A program made the position numbers and the translations under genes. The notes under the pieces are model-generated. The model did no database searches. It had not been told where the DNA came from and saw only the letters and a list, made by a program, of their open reading frames with translations. A stretch of DNA of 64,000 nucleotides. It comes from CADEDH01 sp039201605 (GTDB taxonomy: Bacteria; Actinomycetota; Acidimicrobiia; Acidimicrobiales; SZUA-35). The stretch covers positions 124,001 through 188,000 of the forward strand of contig JBCCRO010000003.1 in assembly GCA_039201605.1 (NCBI GenBank). The letters run 5' to 3'. Below are positions 49,894 through 58,686 of the stretch, piece after piece. Position 1 is the first letter of the stretch, and every line of letters begins with the position of its first letter.

Positions 49894-52800
49894 TCAGCAG
49901 GTGGTCAGCACCCGCATGCCGTCGAGGCCCCGCAGGAGGAACACATCCCAGCTGAGGGTGATGCTCGACCCGTCGGAGCTCAGCGTCACCCGGTCCGACC
50001 GCTCGAGCGGCGCGGGCTTGGTCTGTTCGGGTGAGCCGAGGAAGGCCGAGCGTCGGAGATCGGTCTTGCGGTAGATGATGCCGATCACCTCGGACTCGGT
50101 GAAGGTCAGCGACCCGGTGAGACGCCCTCGGTCGTCGAGTCGATCGGCCAGCACCTGGTAGGAGCAGACCGTGGTCCCGGCCGGGATGTAGGCGTCGGCG
50201 TCGCTGTGGCCGTTGAAGGTGCCCTCCTCGACCCGGTTCACGTAGAGGCCGCGGTCGAGGGTGACCGGCCCGCCCTCGGACCACACCCAGGTGGTGTCGT
50301 TGCTGTCGAACAGGCCGCCTTCGGCCACCGTCGACGGTGCCCCGATCAGGCGGGCGCCGTCGCCCACCGACGGTTGCTCGGCCCCGGTGTCGACCACTGG
50401 CGGCACGGCCGGCGGTGCGGGGTCGGGGGTCGGGTCGACGGCGGGTGGAGCGGTGGTGGGCGGCGCCGAGGTGTCCGGTGGAGCCTCGGTGGTGGTCGGG
50501 GCCACCGTCGGCGGGGCCACGTCGATGGTCTCGGGCGACGTGGTGGAGATGGTGGGCACCGGCACGGGGACGGTGACCGTCGGCTCCACCGGGCCACCGG
50601 CGTCGACCGAGGTCGTGGTGGTCTCGGGCGCCGTGGTGGTCGGGGCCTCGGTGGTCGTCGAGGGGGCCGTCGTCGTCGTGGTCGGCGGCGCCGGCGGCTC
50701 GACGGGGCTGCCACCGTCGGCCGAGAGCACCAGCAGAGTGGCCGAGCGGGCCGGCAGCTGGAGCACGGTGTCGGCTCCGATGGCCACGTCACCGACCGGC
50801 TGGACGCCGTTCAGGTCGGCGCCGGAGAACCGGTAGGCCTCGGCCGTCCCGGTGCGACCCCCGAGGTCGAGGGCGCTGGCCTGGGCCGTGGTCGACTTGT
50901 TGATCACCATCAGGGTCAGCGCCCCGTCGGCGGAACGCTCGGCGGCGTAGATCGACACCGCACCCTCGTCGGACGACGTGGCGTGGAGCGACACATCGCC
51001 GAAGCGGCCGCCCTGGCCGTCGTAGTTCCGGTAGAGCCGGAAGGCGTGGATGATCGGCCGGTTGGAGAACTGCTCGACCGACATGTTGAGCCAGTCGGCG
51101 TAGGGCTCCCACACCGTGGCCATGTCGAGGCCCTCCCGACCCATGATGCCGAGCGCATCGGCCTGGGCCAGGCCGCCGGCCACCGTCTCGGGGGCACCGA
51201 AGTTGTACTCGGTGATGGCGAGGTCGGTGCCGGGGTAGTTGGCGTCGATCAGGCTCTGGAGGCGGGGGATGACGGCGGAGCCGTCGCCCTTGAGGAAGTC
51301 GCGGGTGACCCACCAGTCGGCAGGGGCGTAGCCGGGGTCCCACAGCTGACGGGTCGCCTCGAGGCGCAGTTCGTCGCTGCCGCCGCCGTAGACCCGATCG
51401 TCGTAGAAGTTGACGGCGAGGGTGTCGAGCACCCGGTCACCGGTCTGGGCCTCGGCGGCGGCCATGGCCCCGAGGTAGTCGGCCAGGAAGGTGGGCAGCA
51501 CGCCGGGATACCGGCCGTCGAGCAGCTCGTCGCGGGTGACGTAGTAGCTGTGACCGCTCCACGACACCGGGCCGATCACGCTGGCCGTCGGGTCGACGCT
51601 CTTCACCGCCATGCCGTAGCTCAGGTTGCGGGCGATGATCTCGGCCCGGGGGATCGGGGCGGGTCGGATGTCGCCGTGGGTGCTGTGCCAGAGGCCGGGC
51701 TCGTTGCCCATGGCGTAGTACTCGACGCCACCGTCGGCCGCCGTGCCGTGCTGGGCCACCAGGGCGGCCACCCACTCCCGGGCCCAGCTCTCGTCGACGG
51801 CGATGCTGGTGATCGACGGGTCGACGGCGCCGAGGAACTCACCGTTGCGGTAGCCGTTGCCGCACATCACCGAGCTGTCGAGCCAGTGGGTGATCGTCGA
51901 GTCCTGCTGACCGGCGTTGTTGGGTGCCCCGAACCGGTCGTCGGTGGGGAAGCTGCAGGTTCCGGCCGGACCGGCCACGTAGCCCATCAGGGGGATGGTG
52001 ATGATGCTGTCGGTGCCGTCGGCCTGGTTGCCGCTCTCGAACGCGTGGTCGGTGTCGCCCTCATCGGCGCTGATGGCGAAGTACCAGTCGTTACCGAGCG
52101 AGGTGGTGCCGAGCTTGTGGTTGTAGCGCTCGACGGCGTTCCCGCCCCAGCGGTTCACCGGGACGTCCAACTCCTCCCGGAGGGCGTCGGGGGCGAAGTT
52201 CATGCCGTAGACGTCGACGCTGATCGGGTGCGGGAAGGCGATGGCCTGATCGGTGGTGACGTCGGTGTAGGGGTCGGTCACCGACCGGACGACGGTGTGC
52301 TGGTCGAAGGAGACGGCGAGGCCGGGCCCGGTGGCGGCGGGGTTCGAGCCTGAGCCCGAACCGTCGCCCCCGCCGGTGGGCGTGGTGATACCCACGATCG
52401 AGACGCTGTCGACGTAGATCGTCGACAGCGCCGCACCCTGCGACTCCTGCCACCACAGACCCTGGATCTGGCCGAAGCCGCCCAGGTCGGCCAGGGGGAT
52501 GGCGACGTCGGTCCACGTCCCGCCGGGGGCGTCGACCACCACGGCCGGGCCCTGCCCACCGCCGACACCGACCAGCTGCACCTGCAGCCGGGCGTCGGGG
52601 TTGGACCCGCCGTGGACGGCGAAGCGCAGTTCGCCGTCGAGGGGGATGCTCACCGCCTCGCCGGTTCCGAGGTACAGGCCCTCCCACGGGCCGAGGGTGG
52701 CGGCCATGGCCACGCTGCCGTCGGCCACCTCGGTCGACGAGACGTAGTCGACCTCACCCCAGGAGTAGTCGCCGAAGGGTGCGACGATCCCGTCGTCGTA

Positions 52801-52932
52801 GAGGTCGACGGTGACCTCCTCGGCGGCGAAGACGGGAAGGTTCAGAACGGTCAGACCGGTAGCGGCGAGCCCCAACGCCACCAGTACGGCCAACAGGCGC
52901 CTGGCGCGCCGATGTGGCAGGAGTTTTGACAT
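49894..52932 (-). CDS. Secreted GH44 glycoside hydrolase with linker and C-terminal domain
   Basis: 1012 aa, exported by an N-terminal signal (LLAVLVALGLAATGLTVLNL). Residues about 35-190 form a carbohydrate-binding-like beta-sandwich (ADARLQVQLVG-type strands, IQGLWWQESQGAALSTIYVD). The GH44 barrel covers about 215-730: NRWGGNAVERYNHKLGTTSL, acid/base Glu in YYAMGNEPGLWHSTHG (about 411) and nucleophile Glu in LAITEYNFGAPETV (about 574). A Thr/Pro linker (repeats of TTTTTAPSTTTEAPTT) separates a C-terminal domain of about 130 residues of unknown fold. GH44 enzymes cut beta-1,4-glucans and xyloglucan. The kinase and FHA regulator genes follow upstream in the same orientation. Confidence 0.9.
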   Translation of the reverse strand: MSKLLPHRRARRLLAVLVALGLAATGLTVLNLPVFAAEEVTVDLYDDGIVAPFGDYSWGEVDYVSSTEVADGSVAMAATLGPWEGLYLGTGEAVSIPLDGELRFAVHGGSNPDARLQVQLVGVGGGQGPAVVVDAPGGTWTDVAIPLADLGGFGQIQGLWWQESQGAALSTIYVDSVSIVGITTPTGGGDGSGSGSNPAATGPGLAVSFDQHTVVRSVTDPYTDVTTDQAIAFPHPISVDVYGMNFAPDALREELDVPVNRWGGNAVERYNHKLGTTSLGNDWYFAISADEGDTDHAFESGNQADGTDSIITIPLMGYVAGPAGTCSFPTDDRFGAPNNAGQQDSTITHWLDSSVMCGNGYRNGEFLGAVDPSITSIAVDESWAREWVAALVAQHGTAADGGVEYYAMGNEPGLWHSTHGDIRPAPIPRAEIIARNLSYGMAVKSVDPTASVIGPVSWSGHSYYVTRDELLDGRYPGVLPTFLADYLGAMAAAEAQTGDRVLDTLAVNFYDDRVYGGGSDELRLEATRQLWDPGYAPADWWVTRDFLKGDGSAVIPRLQSLIDANYPGTDLAITEYNFGAPETVAGGLAQADALGIMGREGLDMATVWEPYADWLNMSVEQFSNRPIIHAFRLYRNYDGQGGRFGDVSLHATSSDEGAVSIYAAERSADGALTLMVINKSTTAQASALDLGGRTGTAEAYRFSGADLNGVQPVGDVAIGADTVLQLPARSATLLVLSADGGSPVEPPAPPTTTTTAPSTTTEAPTTTAPETTTTSVDAGGPVEPTVTVPVPVPTISTTSPETIDVAPPTVAPTTTEAPPDTSAPPTTAPPAVDPTPDPAPPAVPPVVDTGAEQPSVGDGARLIGAPSTVAEGGLFDSNDTTWVWSEGGPVTLDRGLYVNRVEEGTFNGHSDADAYIPAGTTVCSYQVLADRLDDRGRLTGSLTFTESEVIGIIYRKTDLRRSAFLGSPEQTKPAPLERSDRVTLSSDGSSITLSWDVFLLRGLDGMRVLTTC

Positions 52933-52983
52933 GGAGGTGACCGTACGAAGCGACGGTCGCCGCCACAGGACGTTGACCAGGCG

Positions 52984-53736
52984 TCAACCGGGCGTCTGGT
53001 GGGCGCGGCGCAGACGGAGACCGCGCCCCCGCACGATCTCGATCACGTCGTTCTCGCTGCCGCTCGGCGATCCGAGCCGTTGGCGGAGCCGCTTGATCAG
53101 GGCGGCCAGGGCCTGATCGCTGACCCCCTCGGCTGCGGCGTCGGCCCACACCTCGGCCACGATCTGCTCCCGGGTAACAACAGCGCCGTCGGCCTCGTCG
53201 AGCAGTCGGAGCAGCTGGAGCTGGCGGGCGCTGAGGGGCGGCTCGATCAGGCGGGCGTCGAGCCAGACGGCGTCGGTCCTCGGGTCGATCCACACCCCGG
53301 TGAGACGGCCGATGCGGGGCCCGATCGGGGTGGCCATCGGGTCGATGAAGCGCAGGGCCACCGCACCCCCGAGCACGATCTCGTCGTTGTCGGCCAGGAT
53401 CACGGGATCGTCGCCAACCGGCTCACCGTTGACCGCCGTGCCGTTGCGGCTGCCGAGATCGCGCAGCGCCAGGCGGCCGGCGAGGTCGACCAGCTCGGCG
53501 TGACGGCGCGACAGCGAGGCCACGGCCAGGGTGAGGTCGGCACTGTCGCTGCGGCCGACCGTGGTCGGGCCGTGGATCTCCCACCGGCGGCCACCCTCAA
53601 CCCCGATGGCGAGGGCCGCCGCCTCGGCCGCCGAGACCGAGGTGGTGTCGCCGACCGACACGTCGGGCCCGGCCTCGTCGGGCGGTGGATCAGCGGGGGC
53701 GGCGGCGACGAGTTCGAGGACTGCTCGGATGACCAT
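52984..53736 (-). CDS. FHA-domain protein fused to a winged-helix DNA-binding domain
   Basis: 250 aa. The FHA phosphothreonine-binding domain lies at about 50-135: TTVGRSDSADLTLAVASLSR then RHAELVDL and DLGSRNGTAVNG. The C-terminal OmpR-type winged helix is at about 150-245: LSARQLQLLRLLDEADGAVV, VAEVWADAAAEGVSDQALAA, IKRLRQRLGS, VRGRGLRLRR. The protein should bind phosphorylated partners and DNA. The neighbouring Ser/Thr kinase is a natural partner and the GH44 gene, 52 bp downstream, a natural target; both are inferences from gene order. Confidence 0.9.
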   Translation of the reverse strand: MVIRAVLELVAAAPADPPPDEAGPDVSVGDTTSVSAAEAAALAIGVEGGRRWEIHGPTTVGRSDSADLTLAVASLSRRHAELVDLAGRLALRDLGSRNGTAVNGEPVGDDPVILADNDEIVLGGAVALRFIDPMATPIGPRIGRLTGVWIDPRTDAVWLDARLIEPPLSARQLQLLRLLDEADGAVVTREQIVAEVWADAAAEGVSDQALAALIKRLRQRLGSPSGSENDVIEIVRGRGLRLRRAHQTPG

Positions 53737-53803
53737 GGCGCCGATGAGCTTAGGAGGTGGGCAGGCGGAAGCAAGCCGTCCGCAGCCCGCCCCCCGCCCG
53801 TCG

Positions 53804-55693
53804 TCAGCCGGTCACCGTCGGGGCGCAGGCTCCGTCGGCCGGACCGAACACCAGCTCGTCGGCCAGCAGCACCCCGGGCGAGGCGTCCTTGAACAGGACC
53901 GGCAGGGCGTAGCGGGCCTCGTCGGGGGCGGGCGGGGTGACCAGACCGACCCGGAACTGACCGTCGTCGGGCACGGCGACCGCCCGCTCGGGCCCCTCGA
54001 TCTCACCGAACCCCTCGTCGAGCCAGACGACCTGCAGCGTGGCCTCGGCCACCGGCCCGGACTTCTCCACCGTGGCGCTGAAGGCGTAGGACCGGCCGGG
54101 GACGATCTGGACCGACTCGGCGTAGAGGCCATAGCCGTCGGGCTCCCCCACCCGGACCGCGGCCGACCCGTCGACTCCGACCCCGGTGAGGATCAGCTCC
54201 CGATCGGGGTTCTCGTCGACGCTGTAGAAGTTGACCGGGAGCACCCCCGATTCGAAGTCGACCTCGAGGAGCAGGTTGCAGGCCAGCGAGGCCGCCGTCC
54301 CGGCCGTCACCGGAGCTGCGGTGGTGGCCCCGTCGCCGCCGGTGGGCGGCGCCGAGGGCGACGACCCCTCGGGCCCGGTCGCCGACGGATCATCACCCGA
54401 CCCGGCGGCGCCCTCCGCCGCCGCACCCTCGGCCGCGCCGTCCCCCTCGGCGCCGTCCGCCGCGCCGTCGCCCGTCACCTCTTCTTCGCCCGTTGCCACC
54501 GCCGCGTCATCGTCGGCCACCGCGGCGTCATCGAGGGCGGCGTCGCGGCGAAAGGGGTCGAGCCCCGGCCCGACGGCGAACCAGGCCGCGAGGCCGATCA
54601 CGGCGACGGCGACGGCACCGGCGGCGACGAGGCGACGGCGTCCCCGGGTCGGCGGTCGAGCCACCGTGTAGGACCACTCGGCCGGTGGAACATCCTCGAC
54701 CGGCGGGGCGACGGCGGCGGCAACGACGGCAGCGTCGAGCCCGACCTCCTGACCGGCGTCGACCGTACCGGCCGGGGCGACGGGGCGGTCGGCCCAGTCG
54801 TCGTCCGGGCCCGACGGCGCCGTCGGGTCGGCCCCGCAGGGGGCGACGGTCGCCAGGTGATCCTCGGGATGGAGCAGGGCGTCGGCCAGATCGGCCATCG
54901 AGGCGAACCGCTCGTCGGGGTGTTTCGCCAGGGCCCGCTGGAGGGCGGCATCGACCCCGGCGTCAGCCCCCGGGTCGACCTCGATCAGCGGGATCGGAGC
55001 GCTGTGAAGCTGATGGTGGAGGGCGGTGGCGACCGTCCCACCGTCGGGGAAGGGCCAGCGGCCGCTGAACAGCTCGTAGAGCACCACGGCGGCGGCGTAC
55101 TGATCGGAGCGGTGATCGGGCGAGGCCCCCTCGATCACCTCGGGGGCGAGGTAGCGCGGGGTGCCGGCGAGGTCGGCCCCGGCGGTGATGGTGGCCTCGG
55201 TCTCCGAGCGCGACAGGCCGAAGTCGATCAGGGTCACCTCGTCGTCGGCCGTGACCATGATGTTGCGGGGCGTCAGGTCGCGATGGACGACGCCGGCAGC
55301 GTGCACGTCGTCGAGGATCCGGGCGATGCGGACGGCGAGAGCGACGGCCCGCTCGGTGGTCGGCGGTCCGTCGTCGGCCAGGAGCCGGTGCAGGGTCCGG
55401 CCGTCGAGCCACGGGCTGACGAGAAAGAGGGTGCCGTCGTCGAAGCCACCGGCGTCGAGGTAGGGCACCACACCGGGATGGTCGAGCGAGGCCAGGATCA
55501 GCACCTCACGCCGCAGACGTTCGGGGTCCGAGCCCGGCGGCAGGACCTTGATGGCCACGTCGTCGTCGCCGTTGTCGACATCGACCGCCCGGTACACGGT
55601 GGAGGCCCCGCCCCGGTCGGCGAGGGAGGTGAGCCGGTACCCGAGGTCGGCGAGGCGCCGCTCCAGGGTCACCTCGGCCACCTCGTCTGCCAT
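53804..55693 (-). CDS. Membrane-anchored serine/threonine protein kinase
   Basis: 629 aa from ATG 55693. Kinase domain about 15-275: Gly loop LADRGGASTVYRAVDVDNGD, Lys49 in VAIKVL, catalytic VVHRDLTPRNIMV (137-149), DFG in LIDFGLSRS (157-159) and GTPRYLAPE. A Pro/Ala linker leads to one membrane helix (RLVAAGAVAVAVIGLAAWFA, about 365). An Ala/Gly/Asp-rich stretch and an extracellular domain of about 140 residues (LLLEVDFESGVLPVNFYSVD onward, carbohydrate-binding-like in pattern) follow. It may sense extracellular polysaccharide and phosphorylate the FHA regulator encoded next. Confidence 0.92.
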   Translation of the reverse strand: MADEVAEVTLERRLADLGYRLTSLADRGGASTVYRAVDVDNGDDDVAIKVLPPGSDPERLRREVLILASLDHPGVVPYLDAGGFDDGTLFLVSPWLDGRTLHRLLADDGPPTTERAVALAVRIARILDDVHAAGVVHRDLTPRNIMVTADDEVTLIDFGLSRSETEATITAGADLAGTPRYLAPEVIEGASPDHRSDQYAAAVVLYELFSGRWPFPDGGTVATALHHQLHSAPIPLIEVDPGADAGVDAALQRALAKHPDERFASMADLADALLHPEDHLATVAPCGADPTAPSGPDDDWADRPVAPAGTVDAGQEVGLDAAVVAAAVAPPVEDVPPAEWSYTVARPPTRGRRRLVAAGAVAVAVIGLAAWFAVGPGLDPFRRDAALDDAAVADDDAAVATGEEEVTGDGAADGAEGDGAAEGAAAEGAAGSGDDPSATGPEGSSPSAPPTGGDGATTAAPVTAGTAASLACNLLLEVDFESGVLPVNFYSVDENPDRELILTGVGVDGSAAVRVGEPDGYGLYAESVQIVPGRSYAFSATVEKSGPVAEATLQVVWLDEGFGEIEGPERAVAVPDDGQFRVGLVTPPAPDEARYALPVLFKDASPGVLLADELVFGPADGACAPTVTG

Positions 55694-55739
55694 ACCGCAA
55701 CGATACGCAGCCGCCGGGCCCATCGGGTGTCGAAGGGGC

Positions 55740-56714
55740 TCAGGTCACCAGGGGGAGGACGGCCTCGGCCAGGAGGTGGGCGTCGCCGACGGGATCGGCC
55801 GGGTGGGGGAACATGGCGACGGCGTCGACCCCGGCCTCGGCCAGGCCGTTGAGGTAGGCCGCGGCATCGTCGGGCGAGCCGATGGGCCCGATCCGACTCC
55901 ACCACTCGGGCGGCATGGCGGCGATCGCCGCCTGCCAGCCGACATCGTCGGCTCGGGCCGACAGCTCCTCGAAGAACGGGGCCGCCCGCAACGACGGTGG
56001 CGGGTCTTCGGCGCAGGCCGCCGCCAGCTGAGGGGCCAGGGCCTCTCGCACGGCGTCGCCGTTGTCGGCGACGGCCACGTTGGCGAACACCGTGAGGCGG
56101 TGCTCGCCGCCCTCCGAGCCCTCGTCGATCCGTTCCCGGGCCCACCGCACGTACTCCGGGCTGACCCAGTCGGCCAGGATGGTGCCGTCGGCCACCGCCC
56201 CCGACAGGGCGAGTGACTTGGGGCCGCGCACCCCGGCCGACACGAGGGGTACCGGCTCGGGTGGTGCATCGAGCCGGACGGCGTCGAGGGTGACGACCTT
56301 GCCCCGCACGGTCACCTCGTCACCGGTCAGCAGTCGGCGGACGACGGTGATCGTCTCCCCCAACGTGGTGAGGGGCGAGTCGGGCCAGGCCCCCATCTGC
56401 TCCATCCACTCCCGCATGCCGTGGCCGATGCCGGCGTGGAACCGACCGGGGGCGAGGTTGGCCACGGTCGCCACCTCCATGGCCGTAATCGCCGGCTGAC
56501 GGGCGACGGCGGGCATGATGCCGAGCCCGACACCGATCCGCTCGGTGGCGGTGAGGGCGGCGGTGGCCAGGCTGATGCCTGCGGTGTAGAAGCAGTCCTC
56601 GATCACCCAGAACTCGTCGAAGCCGACCTCCTCCGCCGCCCGGGCCACCTCGATGACCGTCGAGGCCGCCGCCTCACGGTGGAAACACAGTCCGAGATCG
56701 AGATGCCGCGCCAT
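55740..56714 (-). CDS. LLM-class flavin/F420-dependent oxidoreductase
   Basis: 324 aa luciferase-like TIM barrel. ARAAEEVGFDEFWVIEDCFY (about 25-44), TERIGVGLGIMPAVARQPAI, NLAPGRFHAGIGHGMREWME and VSAGVRGPKSLALSGAVADG are characteristic, the last matching the phosphate-binding part of F420-dependent reductases. The cofactor (F420 or FMN) and substrate cannot be settled by eye. Located 46 bp upstream of the kinase gene on the same strand; functional link unlikely. Confidence 0.9.
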   Translation of the reverse strand: MARHLDLGLCFHREAAASTVIEVARAAEEVGFDEFWVIEDCFYTAGISLATAALTATERIGVGLGIMPAVARQPAITAMEVATVANLAPGRFHAGIGHGMREWMEQMGAWPDSPLTTLGETITVVRRLLTGDEVTVRGKVVTLDAVRLDAPPEPVPLVSAGVRGPKSLALSGAVADGTILADWVSPEYVRWARERIDEGSEGGEHRLTVFANVAVADNGDAVREALAPQLAAACAEDPPPSLRAAPFFEELSARADDVGWQAAIAAMPPEWWSRIGPIGSPDDAAAYLNGLAEAGVDAVAMFPHPADPVGDAHLLAEAVLPLVT

Positions 56715-56922
56715 AGGCCGGACCCTAGGCCAAAGTGCAGAAGGCGGGATAGCGGCAACCGGTCGGCCGCCGCCTCCACGCCCGGGCCCGTATCGTGACC
56801 GGTCTCGTCGGCTTCGCCCTCAGGGGAATGTCCGGCGGGGCCTGGGAGTTCGGCCAGGCGTGATCATCAAGCCCGGCCCGCCCCGCTCGGCGGCGGGCAC
56901 CACGTCGAAGCGGGAGCGATCG

Positions 56923-57393
56923 ATGACCGACCAACACCGAGGATGGGCCTTCGTCGCCGTCCAGTTCGCTCTCCTGGCTACGCTCGTCGCCCTCCCACCG
57001 GGCGACGACTGGGCCCGCCCGGCGTGGCTGCAGGCGCTGGCGCTGCTGATCCTCATCATCGGCGTCGGGTTGGTCGCCGTCTCGGCCCTCGGCCTCGGCC
57101 CGGCCCTCACCGCCACCCCGGTTCCCAAGGACCGTGGCGCCCTCGTCACCACCGGCCTCTTCCACTACGTCCGCCACCCGATCTACACCGGGGTGATCCT
57201 GGCCGTGGTGGCCACCGCCATCCGCTCCGGCAACGTCATCACGGCCGTGGTTGCGGTCGTGCTGGTGGTGTTCTTCCGGGTGAAGTCCACGTGGGAGGAG
57301 GCCAAGCTTCGCCAGGCCTATCCCGAGTACGAGGCCTACGCCGCCGCCACCGGCCGGTTCTTCCCCCGGCTCGCTTCGCTGAGCGGGGGGTAG
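56923..57393 (+). CDS. Isoprenylcysteine-carboxylmethyltransferase-like membrane protein
   Basis: 156 aa from ATG 56923. Four to five membrane segments (AFVAVQFALLATLVALPPG, LQALALLILIIGVGLVAVSA, NVITAVVAVVLVVFFRV). The signature LVTTGLFHYVRHPIYTGVIL (about 88-107) and KSTWEEAKLRQAYPEYEAYA, with the RHPxY and E-A-L...FP.Y.Y patterns, place it in the ICMT/PEMT family. It methylates a small acceptor using SAM at the membrane. Acceptor unknown. Confidence 0.9.
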   Translation: MTDQHRGWAFVAVQFALLATLVALPPGDDWARPAWLQALALLILIIGVGLVAVSALGLGPALTATPVPKDRGALVTTGLFHYVRHPIYTGVILAVVATAIRSGNVITAVVAVVLVVFFRVKSTWEEAKLRQAYPEYEAYAAATGRFFPRLASLSGG

Positions 57394-57398
57394 GCGTG

Positions 57399-57416
57399 GG
57401 CGGCCGACGGGCCGCC
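57399..57416. terminator. Hairpin between convergent genes
   Basis: GGCGGCC (57399-57405), loop GACG, GGCCGCC (57410-57416). It lies between the stops of the ICMT-like gene and the monooxygenase gene and can act on both strands. Confidence 0.5.
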
Positions 57417-57417
57417 G

Positions 57418-58563
57418 CTAGATGTAGCCGGGCTGCGTCTCCCGACCCATCAGCAGGGCGCCGGCGTTCTGGTACATCGCCTCGCCCATGAAGGCGTGCT
57501 GGGTCGGCATGTGGACGTCTCGCCAGCACCGGGACAGATGGTTGGCCAGTTCGCCGGCCTGCATGCCCGACACCAGGTAGGCGGCGTCGACGACGGCGGC
57601 ACACTCCCGGGTGACGTGGGTGCACGACAGCCGCAGCATGCTCCGGGTGTGCTCGTCGAGCTCCTCCCCGGCCACCAGCTTCTCCCACGCCACTTCGATG
57701 GCGTTGTAGAAGAACAGGCGGGCGGCCTGGAACCGGGCCTCGGCCTTGCCCATCTCCAACTGCACGTAGGCCCGGTCGCCGATGCTCGGGGCGCCGGTGG
57801 CCGACCGCCACTCACGGGCGCCGTCGAGGACGATGTCGAGGGCGGCCCGGGCCAGGCCCAGCGAGGTCACGGCCAGGACCTGTCCGGCGATGGCGATCGT
57901 CGGGTACCGGAAGAAGGGGCCGTCCGGGGTCTTCTCGCCGCCGCGGAGGAACGTCATCTCCAGCGGCACCTCGGCGTGCTCGATGACGATGTCGAAGCTG
58001 CCGGTACCGGCCATGCCGTGGGTGTGCCAGGAGTCGGTGTCGATCGTGACCTGTTCGGCCGGGAGCACGGCCATCCGAGGGTACGGGCCGTCGTCGGGCA
58101 TGATCCCCACGCCGATGCGATCGGCCGACATCGACCCGCTGGCCCACTTCCAACGGCCGCTGAGCACGTAGCTGTCACCCACCCGCTTGCACGGCTGCAG
58201 GGGGAACATCGCCCCGGCGAACACGGCGTCGGGGTCGGCCCAGATCTTCTCCACCTGCTCGAGGGGGAGTCCGCCGAGGTAGCTCTCGCACACACCGAAG
58301 CTGGCCACCCAACCGGCGGAGCCGTCCGCTTCGGCGATGGCCTCGATGGCGAGGAGGAAATCGATCGGGGAGCGCTCGCTGCCGCCGAACTCCTTGGGGA
58401 CGAAGGCCCGGTAGATCCCGATCTCGCGGAACTGATCGACGATGTCATCGCTGACGTAGTGCTGTTGTTCGAACTCCTCCCGCCGGTTGCGGATGTCGGC
58501 CAGGAGAGCGTCGAAGCGCTCCGCCCCGCCCCACTGCGACTTGTCGAGCTGGTAGTTGATCAT
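57418..58563 (-). CDS. Acyl-CoA-dehydrogenase-type flavin monooxygenase
   Basis: 381 aa from ATG 58563. The fold is acyl-CoA dehydrogenase: FREIGIYRAFVPKEFGGSER (about 46-65), ADGSAGWVASFGVCESYLGG, LSGRWKWASGSMSADRIGVG and a helical C-terminal domain (RSMLRLSCTHVTRECAAVVD). The catalytic Glu of true dehydrogenases is not evident, as in the two-component hydroxylases of this fold (HsaA/indole-acetate monooxygenase group), which use reduced flavin to hydroxylate aromatics. It is divergent from iclR, and an operator-like palindrome lies between them at 58635-58646. Likely first-step hydroxylase of the cluster. Confidence 0.85.
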   Translation of the reverse strand: MINYQLDKSQWGGAERFDALLADIRNRREEFEQQHYVSDDIVDQFREIGIYRAFVPKEFGGSERSPIDFLLAIEAIAEADGSAGWVASFGVCESYLGGLPLEQVEKIWADPDAVFAGAMFPLQPCKRVGDSYVLSGRWKWASGSMSADRIGVGIMPDDGPYPRMAVLPAEQVTIDTDSWHTHGMAGTGSFDIVIEHAEVPLEMTFLRGGEKTPDGPFFRYPTIAIAGQVLAVTSLGLARAALDIVLDGAREWRSATGAPSIGDRAYVQLEMGKAEARFQAARLFFYNAIEVAWEKLVAGEELDEHTRSMLRLSCTHVTRECAAVVDAAYLVSGMQAGELANHLSRCWRDVHMPTQHAFMGEAMYQNAGALLMGRETQPGYI

Positions 58564-58634
58564 GGTGACCCCGTGATGAAGCGACGTGACACCAGAGTAG
58601 GAAAGGCCCGCAGGCCGTGGTAGACCGTCGTTCC

Positions 58635-58646
58635 GTCCAGCTGAAC
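58635..58646. promoter_or_regulatory. Putative IclR operator (monooxygenase/iclR divergent region)
   Basis: GTCCAGCTGAAC, one mismatch from the palindrome GTTCAGCTGAAC. The surrounding bases 58627-58649 match 59508-59530 at 19 of 23 positions. It lies between the divergent monooxygenase and iclR genes. Confidence 0.55.
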
Positions 58647-58686
58647 GGCAGGGTGTCGTGCCCCGATGACCGACAGGAGCGCAGCG

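Noticed and set aside
53531..55852. Very long plus-strand open frame opposite the kinase
   Set aside because: It is Gly/Arg/Val-rich antisense noise from high GC; the minus strand encodes a kinase with every catalytic motif.
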